DNA of 64,000 nt from JAEZHK01 sp040768845 (GCA_040768845.1 JAXGME010000007.1:62001-126000), one strand, 5' to 3'. Counted from the stretch's first letter, positions 1 to 9,694 are shown. The notes: generated by a model not told the origin, from the letters alone. Made by a program: numbers and translations.

Positions 1-261
1 GGTCAACACCCGCATGTACTCACAGGGAACGCCGACGTATACCTCACGAATGTGGGCCTTGCCCTCCAGTTCCGCGGCACTAATGGCGCTGCGCACGGCC
101 TGGGACAGCTTTTCGGGCGCGTTCCAGCCCCCGTCCATATAGCCGTCATAGGGAACGGTGCCCGAGCCGATGATGTCGCACCGACTGAAGCCGCCGCTCT
201 CCGCCAGCAGCGTCACGATCTTGGAAGTACCGAAATCCACGGCCGCGGCTATATTCTTCAT
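1..261 (-). CDS. ftsA: FtsA-like cell division ATPase (N-terminal 87 residues, runs off window)
   Basis: The first 87 codons of an actin-fold protein are visible; the rest lies left of the window. The start MKNIAAAVDFGTSKIVTLL matches the phosphate-1 loop of FtsA/MreB-type ATPases (DxGTSK). FtsA anchors FtsZ to the membrane at the septum. It lies downstream of ftsQ in the same direction, as in Firmicutes dcw clusters, and has its own promoter in the 167-bp gap. A more distant FtsA-domain paralogue cannot be excluded from this fragment. Confidence 0.75.
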   Translation of the reverse strand, partial: MKNIAAAVDFGTSKIVTLLAESGGFSRCDIIGSGTVPYDGYMDGGWNAPEKLSQAVRSAISAAELEGKAHIREVYVGVPCEYMRVLT

Positions 262-323
262 AGACTCATCATCGCCTGCCTCATACAAATCGGTTCGCGA
301 TTATGCGTATCCATACTAACGGT

Positions 324-352
324 ATTATACATGTTTCGGGCCCCGTTGAAAA
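324..352 (-). promoter_or_regulatory. Probable promoter of the ftsA-like gene
   Basis: On the minus strand a TTTTCA -35 element (352-347) and a perfect TATAAT -10 (329-324) are separated by 17 bp. It sits between ftsQ and the ftsA-like start at 261, so ftsA can be transcribed apart from the upstream dcw genes. The -35 overlaps a repeat of GTTGAAAAG. Confidence 0.6.
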
Positions 353-383
353 GGGCTTTTCATAGAAATAAACGCTTTTCAAC
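345..383. repeat. Repeated GTTGAAAAG motif around the ftsA promoter
   Basis: GTTGAAAAG occurs on the plus strand at 345-353 and on the minus strand at 383-375, with a shorter TGAAAAG on the minus strand at 362-356. The 9-bp arms are inverted and one covers the -35 box. It could be an operator or a folded leader; nothing here identifies a binding protein. Confidence 0.4.
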
Positions 384-428
384 AAAATTCATCGCCTCCG
401 ACCGCGGAAAAACCCGCCCTTTCGGGGA

Positions 429-1181
429 TCAGCCCTCCACATACACGGCGCTGGTGCCGCTGGAAACATCCAGCGTGCCCCGGGTCGTTCCCTGGGGATA
501 GAGCTGCTGATCCAGCACGCTGCGCATCCACAGGAGCTTGTCCGTGAGGTTCGTTTCGTCGCCGATTTTCACCATCATGCCGCCCTTTTCCATCATGTAC
601 ATATTGTCCAGATCGGCCACGTTCAATTCCGATATGCGGTCCTCGAGCTGCTGCGCGCGGATCGCGTCCAGCACCTTGAGCATGGATTCCACCTGCAGCG
701 GCACATCGCTCGTCAGCCTCCGGCCCACCTGGTAGCCGGTGGCGCGGACGCCGGTGACCACCGTCAGGCCGTAATCCGGCATTTCGCCCAGCTGTTCGAC
801 GACGATGCCCTCGCCGTCGATGACCAGCGCCACGCCCAGATAGTTGACGACCGCCCGGCGCACGCGCTCATGCACGTTCAGCCGGATGGTGTCGGGCAGG
901 CGGCGCTCGAGCCCGTCAAAGGCGATCAGTCCCTCGCGCTCAAAGGCCGCGCGCACCCGGTTTTCATCCACGGAAAAAATGCCCAGGCCCAGCGACAGCC
1001 CCGCCTTGCGGATCACATCGTTGGGCGCGACGGTCTCCACATGGTTGACCTCAATGTTGCGCACGATAAACACCTGGCTGTTGAGCAGCACGCCGACCAC
1101 CAGCGCCAAAAGCGCAAAGAGCACCAGCCCGGCCAAACCGGACTGCCTGCCCCTCGCGCCCTTTTTCCTCTTTGTAGCCAT
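429..1181 (-). CDS. ftsQ: Cell division protein FtsQ/DivIB
   Basis: This 250-residue bitopic membrane protein has a basic N-terminus (MATKRKKGARGRQ), one membrane segment at about residues 17-36 and a POTRA-like region starting around VRNIEVNHVETV, the FtsQ/DivIB layout. In the divisome it bridges FtsL/FtsB-type proteins and the septal synthase. An AGAGG Shine-Dalgarno precedes the ATG, and the gene follows murA by 8 bp, so it is co-transcribed with the dcw genes. A short hairpin plus T-run just after the stop (about 410-425) may be a weak terminator. Confidence 0.9.
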   Translation of the reverse strand: MATKRKKGARGRQSGLAGLVLFALLALVVGVLLNSQVFIVRNIEVNHVETVAPNDVIRKAGLSLGLGIFSVDENRVRAAFEREGLIAFDGLERRLPDTIRLNVHERVRRAVVNYLGVALVIDGEGIVVEQLGEMPDYGLTVVTGVRATGYQVGRRLTSDVPLQVESMLKVLDAIRAQQLEDRISELNVADLDNMYMMEKGGMMVKIGDETNLTDKLLWMRSVLDQQLYPQGTTRGTLDVSSGTSAVYVEG

Positions 1182-1189
1182 AAGTGCCT

Positions 1190-2443
1190 CTACTTCGTCG
1201 GTATTCTCCGGATGTCCGCGCCCAGCGCGGCCATCGTCCGCTCGATGGATTCGTAGCCCCTGTCGATCAGCTCCACGTGCTCGATCTCGGTGACGCCCTC
1301 CGCCGCCAGGCCAGCCAGCACCAGCGCCGCGCCGCCGCGCAGGTCCCGCGCGCTCACCCGCGCGCCGGTCAGCCGCCCGCCGCGCACCACGGCGGTGCGG
1401 TTCACCACCAGGATCTCCGCGCCCATGCGCCGAAGCTCCGGCGCGTGGGCAAAGCGGTTTTCAAACACGTTCTCCACGATCACGCTGGCGCCCTCCGCCA
1501 CCGCCGCCACCGCCATGATCTGGGCCTGCATGTCGGTGGGAAACCCCGGAAAGGGCTGGGTGGATACGTCCACGGGCCCGAGCTTTTCCGGCGCCCGCAG
1601 CGCCACACCCTCGCCGGACAGGTCAATCTCGCAGCCCGCCTGGCGAAACTTGCCCAGCACGGCGCCCATGTCGCCCGCCGCGGCATCCGTAACGCGCACG
1701 CTGCCGCCGGTGACCGCCGCCGCCGCCAGGTACGTACCGGCGACGATGCGGTCGGTGATCGGGCGGTAGAGGGCACCGCCCAGCGCGTTCACGCCCGTCA
1801 CGGTGATGGTATCGCTGCCCGCGCCGCTGACGCGCCCGCCCAGCGCGTTGATGAACCGCTCGAGGTCCTGGATCTCCGGCTCGCGGGCCGCGTTATGTAT
1901 GCGCGTTACCCCGCGGGCCATGACGCCCGCCATCATCACGTTCTCGGTGGCGCCCACCGAGGGGAAGTCCAAAAACACCTCGCCGCCGCGCATGTGCTCC
2001 CCATCCAGGTAGATCATGCCGTGGGCCTCGCGGATCACCACCCCCAGCGCGGCAAGGCCCCGCAGGTGCATCTCGATGGGCCTGAGGCCGATTTCGCAGC
2101 CGCCGGGATAGGTGACCGTCGCCCGGCGAAATCGCCCCAGCATGGGCCCCATCATGAAGATGGACGAGCGCAGCAGCTTGGAAAGCGCCTCCGGCATCTC
2201 GTAGCGGTCGGCATGCTCGGCGTCGATGCGCGCCGTGTCGCCGGAAAGCTCTGTCCGGCAGCCCAGCGTTTCCAGGATGCGCAGCATGTTGCGGGTGTCG
2301 GTCAGCATCGGAAAGCCGGAAAGCGTCACCGGTGCCCCGGACAGAAGACACGCCGCCAGAATGGGCAGCACAGCGTTCTTGGCGCAGCCCGCCTGAACCG
2401 CGCCAGAGAGCCGTCTTCCACCCGATAGGCGAATCAAGTCCAC
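1190..2443 (-). CDS. murA: UDP-N-acetylglucosamine 1-carboxyvinyltransferase MurA
   Basis: MurA transfers enolpyruvate from PEP to UDP-GlcNAc, the first committed step of peptidoglycan synthesis. I chose the GTG at 2443 because GGAGG lies 8 nt upstream; a longer TTG start at 2458 would put that sequence inside the gene. From this start the catalytic K22-N23 pair falls in CAKNAVLPI and the PEP-binding Cys is residue 116 (PGGCEIG), nearly the E. coli numbering. The length (417 aa) is normal. The Cys is retained, so fosfomycin sensitivity is expected by family knowledge. It lies between ftsW and ftsQ, where murG would usually precede it. Confidence 0.95.
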   Translation of the reverse strand: MDLIRLSGGRRLSGAVQAGCAKNAVLPILAACLLSGAPVTLSGFPMLTDTRNMLRILETLGCRTELSGDTARIDAEHADRYEMPEALSKLLRSSIFMMGPMLGRFRRATVTYPGGCEIGLRPIEMHLRGLAALGVVIREAHGMIYLDGEHMRGGEVFLDFPSVGATENVMMAGVMARGVTRIHNAAREPEIQDLERFINALGGRVSGAGSDTITVTGVNALGGALYRPITDRIVAGTYLAAAAVTGGSVRVTDAAAGDMGAVLGKFRQAGCEIDLSGEGVALRAPEKLGPVDVSTQPFPGFPTDMQAQIMAVAAVAEGASVIVENVFENRFAHAPELRRMGAEILVVNRTAVVRGGRLTGARVSARDLRGGAALVLAGLAAEGVTEIEHVELIDRGYESIERTMAALGADIRRIPTK

Positions 2444-2476
2444 ATGGCACACCTCCAATTGTCCGCAGCCACACTA

Positions 2477-3649
2477 CTATACTATGTCCGCGCGGAAAAT
2501 TGGTGCATGCGCGACGTTGAGAACCACCGCAATTGCGGCCATCAGGATCGAAATCGACGTGCCGCTGGACGAGAAAAACGGCAGCGGCAGCCCCGTCGTG
2601 GGCATGAGACCGATCACCACCGCCACGTTCATCACCGTCTGCACGCCGATCATCGATACGATGCCTGCCACCAGAAGGCTCCCAAACCGATCCTCGCACT
2701 CGATGGCCACGCGAAGCCCGAAGTAGACCAGCGCCATGAAAAGCGCCAGGATCACCAGGCAGCCGAAAAAACCCAGATCCTCCCCCACTACGGCAAAGAT
2801 GAAGTCGCTCTCCGGATAGGGCAGGAACGAAAATTTCTGCCGCCCCCGGCCCAGCCCCATGCCAAACAGCCCGCCCGACCCGAAGGCCAGGAGCGACTGG
2901 GCCAGCTGATACCCCTCGTTGCCAAGGTATGCAAAGGGATTGCGGAAGGACATCAGCCGGGCCCGGCGATAGGGCTCTGACAGCGCGTAGAACGCGCCCA
3001 GCGCCGCGCCGCCCGCGCCCAGCAGCGCCATGTGCGACCACTTCGCGCCCGCCAGCATCACCATCACCGCGGCGACGATCAGGATGGCGCCGGCGGTGGA
3101 GAGGTTGGGCTGCATCAGGATCAGCAGAAACATCGCCATCGGCAGCGTCAAAAGCGGCAGCAGGTTCCGGAAAAAGGAGCTCACCGAGGCGTTTTTCCGG
3201 CTCAGCGCCCGGGCGAAGAAGAGGATCATCGAATACTTCGCGATCTCCGAGGGCTGAAAGCCCACGGGGCCGATCCTCAGCCACCGCCGGGAGCCGTTGA
3301 CCATCGCGCCCACGCCGGGAATCGTCACCAGTACGAGAAGCGCAAAGCTGACGGCCAGAAGCCCCACCGTGATGACCGGCCTTCTGAGCACCCGGTAGTC
3401 GATCCGGCCGATCACCGCCATCGCAACCGCGCCCAGCGCCACGCCCTGCAGTTGACTCAGCACCTCGCTGAAGGGATTCCCGGTCTGGTCCTGAGCGTTG
3501 TAGTAGCTGGCCGCGTACAGCACCACCAGCCCGAAGACCAGCAGCGCGAACGCGCTCACGGCAAATCCCCTGCCGCTCGCCGAGAGCGGCCTTCTTTCAA
3601 GCGGCGCACCGCGCCGCGCTTTGGCCCCGCGGAGAGGGGCGTGGGTCAA
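2477..3649 (-). CDS. ftsW: SEDS-family septal peptidoglycan polymerase FtsW
   Basis: This 390-residue polytopic protein of the SEDS family polymerises lipid II glycan strands with its partner PBP. Visible family signatures are GSRRWLRIGPVGFQPSEIAK, FIFAVVGEDLGFFG and the C-terminal GLPLPFFSSSGTS loop. The start is TTG at 3649, which overlaps the murD stop in a TTGA tetranucleotide, so translation is probably coupled to murD. Position in dcw argues for FtsW rather than RodA. Confidence 0.93.
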   Translation of the reverse strand: MTHAPLRGAKARRGAPLERRPLSASGRGFAVSAFALLVFGLVVLYAASYYNAQDQTGNPFSEVLSQLQGVALGAVAMAVIGRIDYRVLRRPVITVGLLAVSFALLVLVTIPGVGAMVNGSRRWLRIGPVGFQPSEIAKYSMILFFARALSRKNASVSSFFRNLLPLLTLPMAMFLLILMQPNLSTAGAILIVAAVMVMLAGAKWSHMALLGAGGAALGAFYALSEPYRRARLMSFRNPFAYLGNEGYQLAQSLLAFGSGGLFGMGLGRGRQKFSFLPYPESDFIFAVVGEDLGFFGCLVILALFMALVYFGLRVAIECEDRFGSLLVAGIVSMIGVQTVMNVAVVIGLMPTTGLPLPFFSSSGTSISILMAAIAVVLNVAHAPIFRADIV

Positions 3650-5013
3650 GGCGCACCGCGCTCGAGCGACGAAACGATCGCCTTGAAGGCGCGCCCGCGC
3701 TGTTCGTAGTCCTGAAACATGTCAAAGCTGGCGCAGGCCGGCGAGAGCAGCACGTTCCAGCCCGGTTCGGCCATGTCCCGCGCCATCCGGACCGCCTTTT
3801 CAAAGTCGTGGCCCGCGTGGGCGTAGGCGGCAAAGCCCGCCTCCTCCAGCCCCTTCTGGATCTCGCCCGCCGTGTCGCCGATGAGCACGATTTTCTTGAT
3901 CTGGCTGTCGGGGATCGCCCTTGTGAGCCGTGCCATGTCCACGTGCTTGTCGTAACCGCCCAGGATCATCACCGTGGGCTTATCCATCGTGGCGACGGCC
4001 TTCAGCGTGGAGTCCACGTTGGTGCCCTTGGAATCGTTGATGTAGGTGACGCCGCCCATCTCCCGCACCTTTTCGATCCGGTGCTCGACGCCCCGGAAGG
4101 TGCGCAGCGTATGCCGGATCACCGGCGGCGGCACCTCCGCGCACATGGCGACGGCGGCGGCGGCCAACGCGTTTTCCAGGTTGTGGGGGCCGGGGATCGC
4201 GATTTCGCCCGCCACGCAGATGGGGCGGTAGTCGTCGGCGGTGCCGTAGACCACGCTGTCGCCCACCACAAAGGCGCCCTTGGGCGGGACGCCCGTGCGG
4301 GAGAACCAGCCGACGCGGCAGCGCGCTTCGGCGGCCATTTCCCGGAGCGCCGGATCGTCATAATTCAGAATCAGCGTATCGTCGGCGGTCTGGTTGGCAA
4401 ACACCCGGGCCTTCAGCTGGGTGTAGGCAGCCATGGTGCCGTGGCGGTTCAGGTGATCCTCGGTGATGTTGAGGATGGCGGTAATCGACGGGTGAAACCG
4501 CTCCACCGTTTCCAATTGGAAGGAGGAAACCTCGCACACGGTCACATCCTCCGGCCGGGTCTTCAGGGCCACGGCGGAGTAGGGATAGCCGATGTTGCCC
4601 ACCACATAGGTCAGCTTGCCGGCATTTTTGAAGATCTCCCCGATCAGCGTGCAGGTGGTGGTCTTTCCGTTGGTACCGGTGACGGCAATGAGCCGCCCCT
4701 GGGCGTGCCGGGCCGCCAGCTCCAGCTCCCCGATGACCGGAATCTCCCGCCGGCGCGCCTCCGCCACGGCCGGATGGGTGATCGGCACACCGGGGCTGAT
4801 CACCAGAAGGTCCATGCCCTCCAGCAGCCCTTCCGCCGCCTCGCCCAGCCGCCATTCGATCCCTTCCAGCTTCAGCTCGCTCAACTGGTCGCCAAAGTCC
4901 GCCTCGGTCTTCTGGTCGGCAATGCGCACCTGTGCGCCCAGATCCAGCAGCATGCGCGCGGCGGCAACGCCGCTTCGCGCCATGCCCACGACCAGAACCC
5001 TTTTGCCCCGCAT
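3646..5013 (-). CDS. murD: UDP-N-acetylmuramoyl-L-alanine:D-glutamate ligase MurD
   Basis: MurD adds D-glutamate to UDP-MurNAc-L-Ala in the cytoplasm. The Mur-ligase ATP loop GTNGKTTT is at residues 113-120, and the central-domain EVSSFQLE and C-terminal INDSKGTN motifs are present. At 455 residues it has the usual length. A GGAGG lies upstream of the ATG; the stop overlaps the ftsW start. Confidence 0.95.
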   Translation of the reverse strand: MRGKRVLVVGMARSGVAAARMLLDLGAQVRIADQKTEADFGDQLSELKLEGIEWRLGEAAEGLLEGMDLLVISPGVPITHPAVAEARRREIPVIGELELAARHAQGRLIAVTGTNGKTTTCTLIGEIFKNAGKLTYVVGNIGYPYSAVALKTRPEDVTVCEVSSFQLETVERFHPSITAILNITEDHLNRHGTMAAYTQLKARVFANQTADDTLILNYDDPALREMAAEARCRVGWFSRTGVPPKGAFVVGDSVVYGTADDYRPICVAGEIAIPGPHNLENALAAAAVAMCAEVPPPVIRHTLRTFRGVEHRIEKVREMGGVTYINDSKGTNVDSTLKAVATMDKPTVMILGGYDKHVDMARLTRAIPDSQIKKIVLIGDTAGEIQKGLEEAGFAAYAHAGHDFEKAVRMARDMAEPGWNVLLSPACASFDMFQDYEQRGRAFKAIVSSLERGAP

Positions 5014-5038
5014 ATTTACGTCCCTCCCCCGCGACCGG

Positions 5039-6034
5039 CTACGCCGTAAACCCGAGCAGCGCCACCAGGCACAAAAGCGCCGTGACGATCATGTACATGG
5101 AAACGATGCGCGTCTCCGCCATGCCGGAGAGTTCAAAGTGGTGGTGCAGCGGCGCCATCCTGAACACGCGCTTGCCGTGGGTCGCCTTGAAGTAGACGAC
5201 CTGAATGATGTCCGACAGGCTGGACATGACCATCGCCAGCGCGATGATCGGAATCAGCAGCGACAGCCGCGTCAGCGTGGTCACCGCCACCAGCGCGCCG
5301 CCGATGGCAAAGGAGCCCACATCGCCCATGAAGACGCCCGCCGGGTAGCTGTTAAAGCGCAGAAACCCCAGAAGCGCGCCGGCCGTGGCCCCGCAAAAGA
5401 GCATCAGGTTTTGCAGGTTGCCCTGCTGCGGCGCGCCGGAGGCCGCCATGAGCATCAGAATCAGCGCCAGCGTGATGAAGTCGATCAGCGCGCAGCCGGA
5501 GAGCAGCCCGTCCAGGCCGTCCAGAAGGTTCGCGCTGTTGACGGTGGCCACCATCACAAACACCATCATCGGCACGTACCAGATGCCCAGATCCCATTCG
5601 AGGGTGGTAAACGGCACGATCCATTTGGAGCCCACCGAGGGCTCCGTGTAGGCCCACACCGAAAAGGCGATGGCCAGCACCAGCTGGGGTACGATCTTCT
5701 GCAGCGGCGTCAGCCCCAGCGACCGCTTCTTGGAGACCTTGATGAAGTCGTCCACAAAGCCGATCAGGCCGAAGCCCAGCGTGGCGATCAGCGCCGCCGG
5801 CAGGTGGTCCCACCGGGACTCCCCCTGGGACATGATCAGCGTCACGACGATCATGGGAATCATGAAGATGATGCCGCCCATCGTCGGGACGCCCTGCTTT
5901 TTTTTGTGGCTCTCCGGCCCCAGGTCGTATATGGTCTGGCCAAACTTCATGCGCTTGAGCCACGGGATGAACAGCGGCCCCAGCGCAATCGCCGCCAGAA
6001 ATGAAATCAGTACCGTCCAGATCAGTCGCTGCAT
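5039..6034 (-). CDS. mraY: Phospho-N-acetylmuramoyl-pentapeptide transferase MraY
   Basis: MraY attaches phospho-MurNAc-pentapeptide to undecaprenyl phosphate, making lipid I. The 331-residue polytopic protein has KKKQGVPTMGG, the Asp-rich GFVDDFIKV loop, NLLDGLDGL and FMGDVGSFAIG, all catalytic or substrate-binding signatures. The start is ATG at 6034 (MQRLIWTV) behind AGGGG. murF normally lies between murE and mraY; here only 28 bp separate them. Confidence 0.95.
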   Translation of the reverse strand: MQRLIWTVLISFLAAIALGPLFIPWLKRMKFGQTIYDLGPESHKKKQGVPTMGGIIFMIPMIVVTLIMSQGESRWDHLPAALIATLGFGLIGFVDDFIKVSKKRSLGLTPLQKIVPQLVLAIAFSVWAYTEPSVGSKWIVPFTTLEWDLGIWYVPMMVFVMVATVNSANLLDGLDGLLSGCALIDFITLALILMLMAASGAPQQGNLQNLMLFCGATAGALLGFLRFNSYPAGVFMGDVGSFAIGGALVAVTTLTRLSLLIPIIALAMVMSSLSDIIQVVYFKATHGKRVFRMAPLHHHFELSGMAETRIVSMYMIVTALLCLVALLGFTA

Positions 6035-6062
6035 CTTCTGTTTCCCCTTTGCGCGCCCGGCA

Positions 6063-7529
6063 TCATTGCACCGGCGTCTTCTCCAGCAATTCCCGGACGA
6101 CCACCTTTTCGTCAAAGGGGTGCTTGACCCCCTTGATCTCCTGGTAGGTCTCATGGCCCTTGCCGGCCAGCACCACCACATCCCCCGGGCGCGCCATGGA
6201 AAGCGCGTAGGCGATGGCCTTGCGGCGGTTTTCGATGACGATGTAGCGCGCTCCCTCCACCCGCCGGATGCCCCGTTCGATCTCTTCCAAAATCGCGTCC
6301 GGGTCCTCGCCGCGGGGGTTGTCGCTGGTCAGGATGGTAAAGTCCGCCAGCCGCCCGCCGATCTCGCCCATGATGGGGCGCTTTTCGTGATCCCGATCGC
6401 CTCCGCAGCCGAAAAGCGCGATCACGCGGCCGGCCTTGGTGGTCTGGCGCACGGTGTTCAGGATGTTTTCCAGCGCGTCCGGCGAATGGGCGTAGTCCAG
6501 AATCACCCGGTAGGGCGTTTCGGTTTCGAGCAGCTCAATGCGGCCGGGCACGCTTTTCACAGCCTCCAGCCCCTTTTTGACGGCCGAGGGCGCGACGCCC
6601 AGCTGGTCGCACATCGCGGCGGCCATGAGGCTGTTGTATACGTTGAAGATGCCGGCCATGTGCAGGTCCACGTCGACGGAGGCCCGCTTGTGGAACGTCA
6701 GCCGGTAGGAAAGGCCGCGCTCGCCGATTTCGATGTCGTTGGCGTAGACGTCGGCGGGGCTGCGGATGCCCACCGCCGTGGTGGGGATGGGCAGGCCGCG
6801 AAAGGCGCCGCCCAGCCGCTCGTCGTCCACGTTGACCACCGCGCGGCGGCACATTTCCGGGGTGAAAAGGCGCATCTTGGTTTCCAGGTACGCCTCCATG
6901 TTGTGGAAGAAGTCCAGGTGGTCCTGGGACAGGTTGGTAAAGCCCGCCACGTCAAACACCATGCCCTCGAGCTTCCGGAGGGCCAGCGCGTGGGCGGACA
7001 CCTCCATCACCACGTACTCCATGCCCTCGTCCGCCATCTGCCTGAGCAGGCGCTGGAAGTCGATGGGGTCCGGGGTGGTGAGGTTGGCGGGGATCTCCCG
7101 GTCGGCGATCATCGAGCACACGGTGCCGATGAGGCCCACCTTGTGGCCCGCGGCCTCCAAGATGGACTTGATCAGAAAGCTCGAGGTGGTCTTGCCCTTG
7201 GTGCCGGTCACGCCCACCAGCTTCAGCTGCCGGGCGGGATTGCCATAAAACTCCGCGGCGATATAGGAAAGCGCCTGGCGCACGTCCGGCACCAGGATCT
7301 GGGCGCAGTCAATGTCCAGCCTGCGCTCCACCACCAGCGCCACCGCGCCGGCCTCCACGGCCTGGGGTGCAAAGTCGTGGGCATCGGTGCGAAGCCCGGG
7401 GATGCAGAAAAACAGCGCGCCTTTTTCAACTTTCCTGGAATCGGTGGCCAGCGAGGTGACATCCTGATGTTCATAGCCGAGCACCTGCACGGGCCCCGGA
7501 ATGTTTTTTGACAAATGGGTGATTCTCAT
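6063..7529 (-). CDS. murE: UDP-MurNAc-tripeptide synthetase MurE (meso-DAP type)
   Basis: MurE adds the third stem-peptide residue. The ATP loop GTKGKTTS is at residues 109-116, and DNPR is at residues 403-406; DNPR is the signature of enzymes using meso-diaminopimelate rather than lysine, so a DAP-type wall is inferred. The 488-residue length is normal. GGAGG lies 8 nt before the ATG. Confidence 0.95.
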   Translation of the reverse strand: MRITHLSKNIPGPVQVLGYEHQDVTSLATDSRKVEKGALFFCIPGLRTDAHDFAPQAVEAGAVALVVERRLDIDCAQILVPDVRQALSYIAAEFYGNPARQLKLVGVTGTKGKTTSSFLIKSILEAAGHKVGLIGTVCSMIADREIPANLTTPDPIDFQRLLRQMADEGMEYVVMEVSAHALALRKLEGMVFDVAGFTNLSQDHLDFFHNMEAYLETKMRLFTPEMCRRAVVNVDDERLGGAFRGLPIPTTAVGIRSPADVYANDIEIGERGLSYRLTFHKRASVDVDLHMAGIFNVYNSLMAAAMCDQLGVAPSAVKKGLEAVKSVPGRIELLETETPYRVILDYAHSPDALENILNTVRQTTKAGRVIALFGCGGDRDHEKRPIMGEIGGRLADFTILTSDNPRGEDPDAILEEIERGIRRVEGARYIVIENRRKAIAYALSMARPGDVVVLAGKGHETYQEIKGVKHPFDEKVVVRELLEKTPVQ

Positions 7530-7570
7530 CCGATCGTCCTCCTGTGTCTGGGACGGCCCGGCCGCCCCGG

Positions 7571-9694
7571 TTAACCGCCTGGCGCGCGGAACACCACGCG
7601 CACGGTGGTGGAAGGCGTCACGTTGACGCCCTCGGCCGGGCTTTGGAAAACCGCCACACCGCTGCCCGTGGCCTTCATGGCGAGGCCGTAGGCAGTCAGC
7701 AGCCGGTTTGCCTCGAGGATGGACAGGCCCGCCAGATCGGGCACCGCAACCTCGTAGGCGTCATCCCGAGCGTCCTTCAAATATAGCATGACCAGCGACT
7801 TGCGCGCCATATGCGCGCCCGGCGCGGGCATTTGCTCCACCACCTCGCCGCTTTCGCCGCTGACCAGACAGTCCAGATCCGCGGCTTTGAGCGCCTTTTC
7901 GGCCTGGGCAAGGGACAGGCCGGTGACGTCCGGCACGGTGGCCGGTTCTTCGGGCTCCTGCTCCGTGGTGGGCGCGTAGCCCAGGTAGCCCAGCGTCTTT
8001 TGCAGGATGTCCCTGGCAAAGGGCGCCGCTGTGATCGCGCCAAAATCGGGCCGCTTGCCCGCCTCGTCCACAATGACGATCACCGCCACCTTCGGGTCGT
8101 CCGCCGGCGCAAAGCCGAGGAACGAGCCGATGTGGGTGTCCCTGGATACCACGCCGTCCACGTAGACCTGCGCCGTGCCGGTCTTTCCGCCGACGCGGTA
8201 GCCGCCGATGCGGGCGTTTCGCCCGCCGCCCTTTTCCACCACCAGCTCCAGAAGGCGCCGCATCGTGGCGGAGGTCTCTGCGGAAATCGGGCGCTCCATC
8301 ACCGTCGGCGCGCCCCGCTCCACCAGGTTTCCGCCGGCGTCCCTAATCTCTTTGACGATATAGGGTTTCATTAGGTTTCCGCCGTTGATCGCCGCGCAGG
8401 CGGCGGTCAGGAGTTGCAGCGGCGTCACCGCCACCGACTGGCCGAAACCGATGCGGGCCACATCCACCCGCTTGACCCGGGCCTCGTCGATCAGGATGCC
8501 GGTCCCCTCGCCGGGGATGTCGACGCCGGACACCATGCCCAGCCCGAACGCCTCCATATAATGATAGAAGCGCGCGATGCCCAGGCGCAGCGCCAGTTCG
8601 ACAAACACCGGGTTGCAGGAATTCTGGAGGCTCTGGGCCAAGTCCTCCGCGCCGTGGGCGCTGTCCCAGCAGTGGATGCGGGAGCCGTCCACCACCACCG
8701 AGCCCGAACAGTAAAACCGATCGCCGACGCGGGTCACGCCGGCGTCCAGTGCGGAGGCGGTGGTGACGATCTTGAAGGTCGAACCCGGCTCGTAGGCGTC
8801 GGTGATCACGCGGTTGCGGAGCAGCTCGTTGAGCGCGTCCACGTCGTCCCGCGGCGGACTGTTGAGGTCAAAATCGGGCTTTGAGCACATGGCCAGGATC
8901 TCGCCGGTCGCGGGGTTCATCGCGAGAATCCGGACCGCCTTGGCGCGGTTGACGCTGATGGCTTCCCGCGCCGCCTGCTCGACAAAGCTCTGGATTGAGG
9001 CGTCCAGCGTCAGCGTCACGCTGCCGCCGTCCACCGGCGGCACGTATTCGCTCTGGCTGTAATCCAACCGTCGGCCCTTGCCGTCGATCTCCGAAAGCAC
9101 GCGGCCGGCCTTTCCGGACAGGTACTTGTCCAGCGAAGCCTCAAGGCCCGCCTGACCCGTGCCGTCAATGGAGGTCAGCCCGATCAGCTGGGCGGCAAAC
9201 GCGCCCATGGGGTAGTATCGCCTCGCGTCCTCCTCCAGATACAGCCCGTCCAGCGCGTTCGCGCCGGACGCAGCCTGCTGGGCGATCATCGCGCGCAGCT
9301 GCTGCGCGACGTCCCGGGAAATCTGGCGCTTGAGCACCACGCCGCCCTTGGTGCGGTCGCCCGCCTTTTTTCGGATGGCGGACTCGTCCATCTCCAGAAT
9401 CGGCGCCAGGACCCGCGCAAAGGCCGCGAGATCCGACACCTGGCGCGGACTGACCGACGCAGTGTAGGCGGTGGCGCTGATGGCCAGCACCCTGCCGTTG
9501 CGATCCAAAATGGAGCCCCGCCGCGGCGCGATCACGCTTTGGCTGGTCCACTGCGTTTGCGCGCGCTGCTGAAGCTCCTCGGCTTCCAAAATCTGCAGCT
9601 TGAAAAGCTGCGCGGCCAGCGCGAAGAATAGGGCTAGAAACAGCGCCATGGACAGCGCGATTCGACGCCTTACAACCGGCCCGGTCACAACCAA
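7571..9694 (-). CDS. Class B penicillin-binding protein with two PASTA domains (SpoVD/PBP2 type)
   Basis: This 707-residue septal transpeptidase cross-links peptidoglycan together with FtsW. In order: short cytoplasmic tail and membrane anchor (about residues 8-30), dimerisation domain, transpeptidase domain with catalytic Ser305 in STFKI, the SCN motif and KTG at 504-506, then two C-terminal PASTA repeats beginning VPDVTGLSL and VPDLAGLSI. The start is TTG, with GGAGG 7 nt upstream. Clostridia commonly encode SpoVD or a vegetative PBP2 here; the sequence does not tell which. Confidence 0.93.
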   Translation of the reverse strand: MVVTGPVVRRRIALSMALFLALFFALAAQLFKLQILEAEELQQRAQTQWTSQSVIAPRRGSILDRNGRVLAISATAYTASVSPRQVSDLAAFARVLAPILEMDESAIRKKAGDRTKGGVVLKRQISRDVAQQLRAMIAQQAASGANALDGLYLEEDARRYYPMGAFAAQLIGLTSIDGTGQAGLEASLDKYLSGKAGRVLSEIDGKGRRLDYSQSEYVPPVDGGSVTLTLDASIQSFVEQAAREAISVNRAKAVRILAMNPATGEILAMCSKPDFDLNSPPRDDVDALNELLRNRVITDAYEPGSTFKIVTTASALDAGVTRVGDRFYCSGSVVVDGSRIHCWDSAHGAEDLAQSLQNSCNPVFVELALRLGIARFYHYMEAFGLGMVSGVDIPGEGTGILIDEARVKRVDVARIGFGQSVAVTPLQLLTAACAAINGGNLMKPYIVKEIRDAGGNLVERGAPTVMERPISAETSATMRRLLELVVEKGGGRNARIGGYRVGGKTGTAQVYVDGVVSRDTHIGSFLGFAPADDPKVAVIVIVDEAGKRPDFGAITAAPFARDILQKTLGYLGYAPTTEQEPEEPATVPDVTGLSLAQAEKALKAADLDCLVSGESGEVVEQMPAPGAHMARKSLVMLYLKDARDDAYEVAVPDLAGLSILEANRLLTAYGLAMKATGSGVAVFQSPAEGVNVTPSTTVRVVFRAPGG

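Noticed and set aside
1184..2428. Long open frames antisense to murA and many other genes
   Set aside because: They are rich in His, Arg, Ala and Gln, have no ribosome-binding sites, and mirror genuine genes in this GC-rich DNA.
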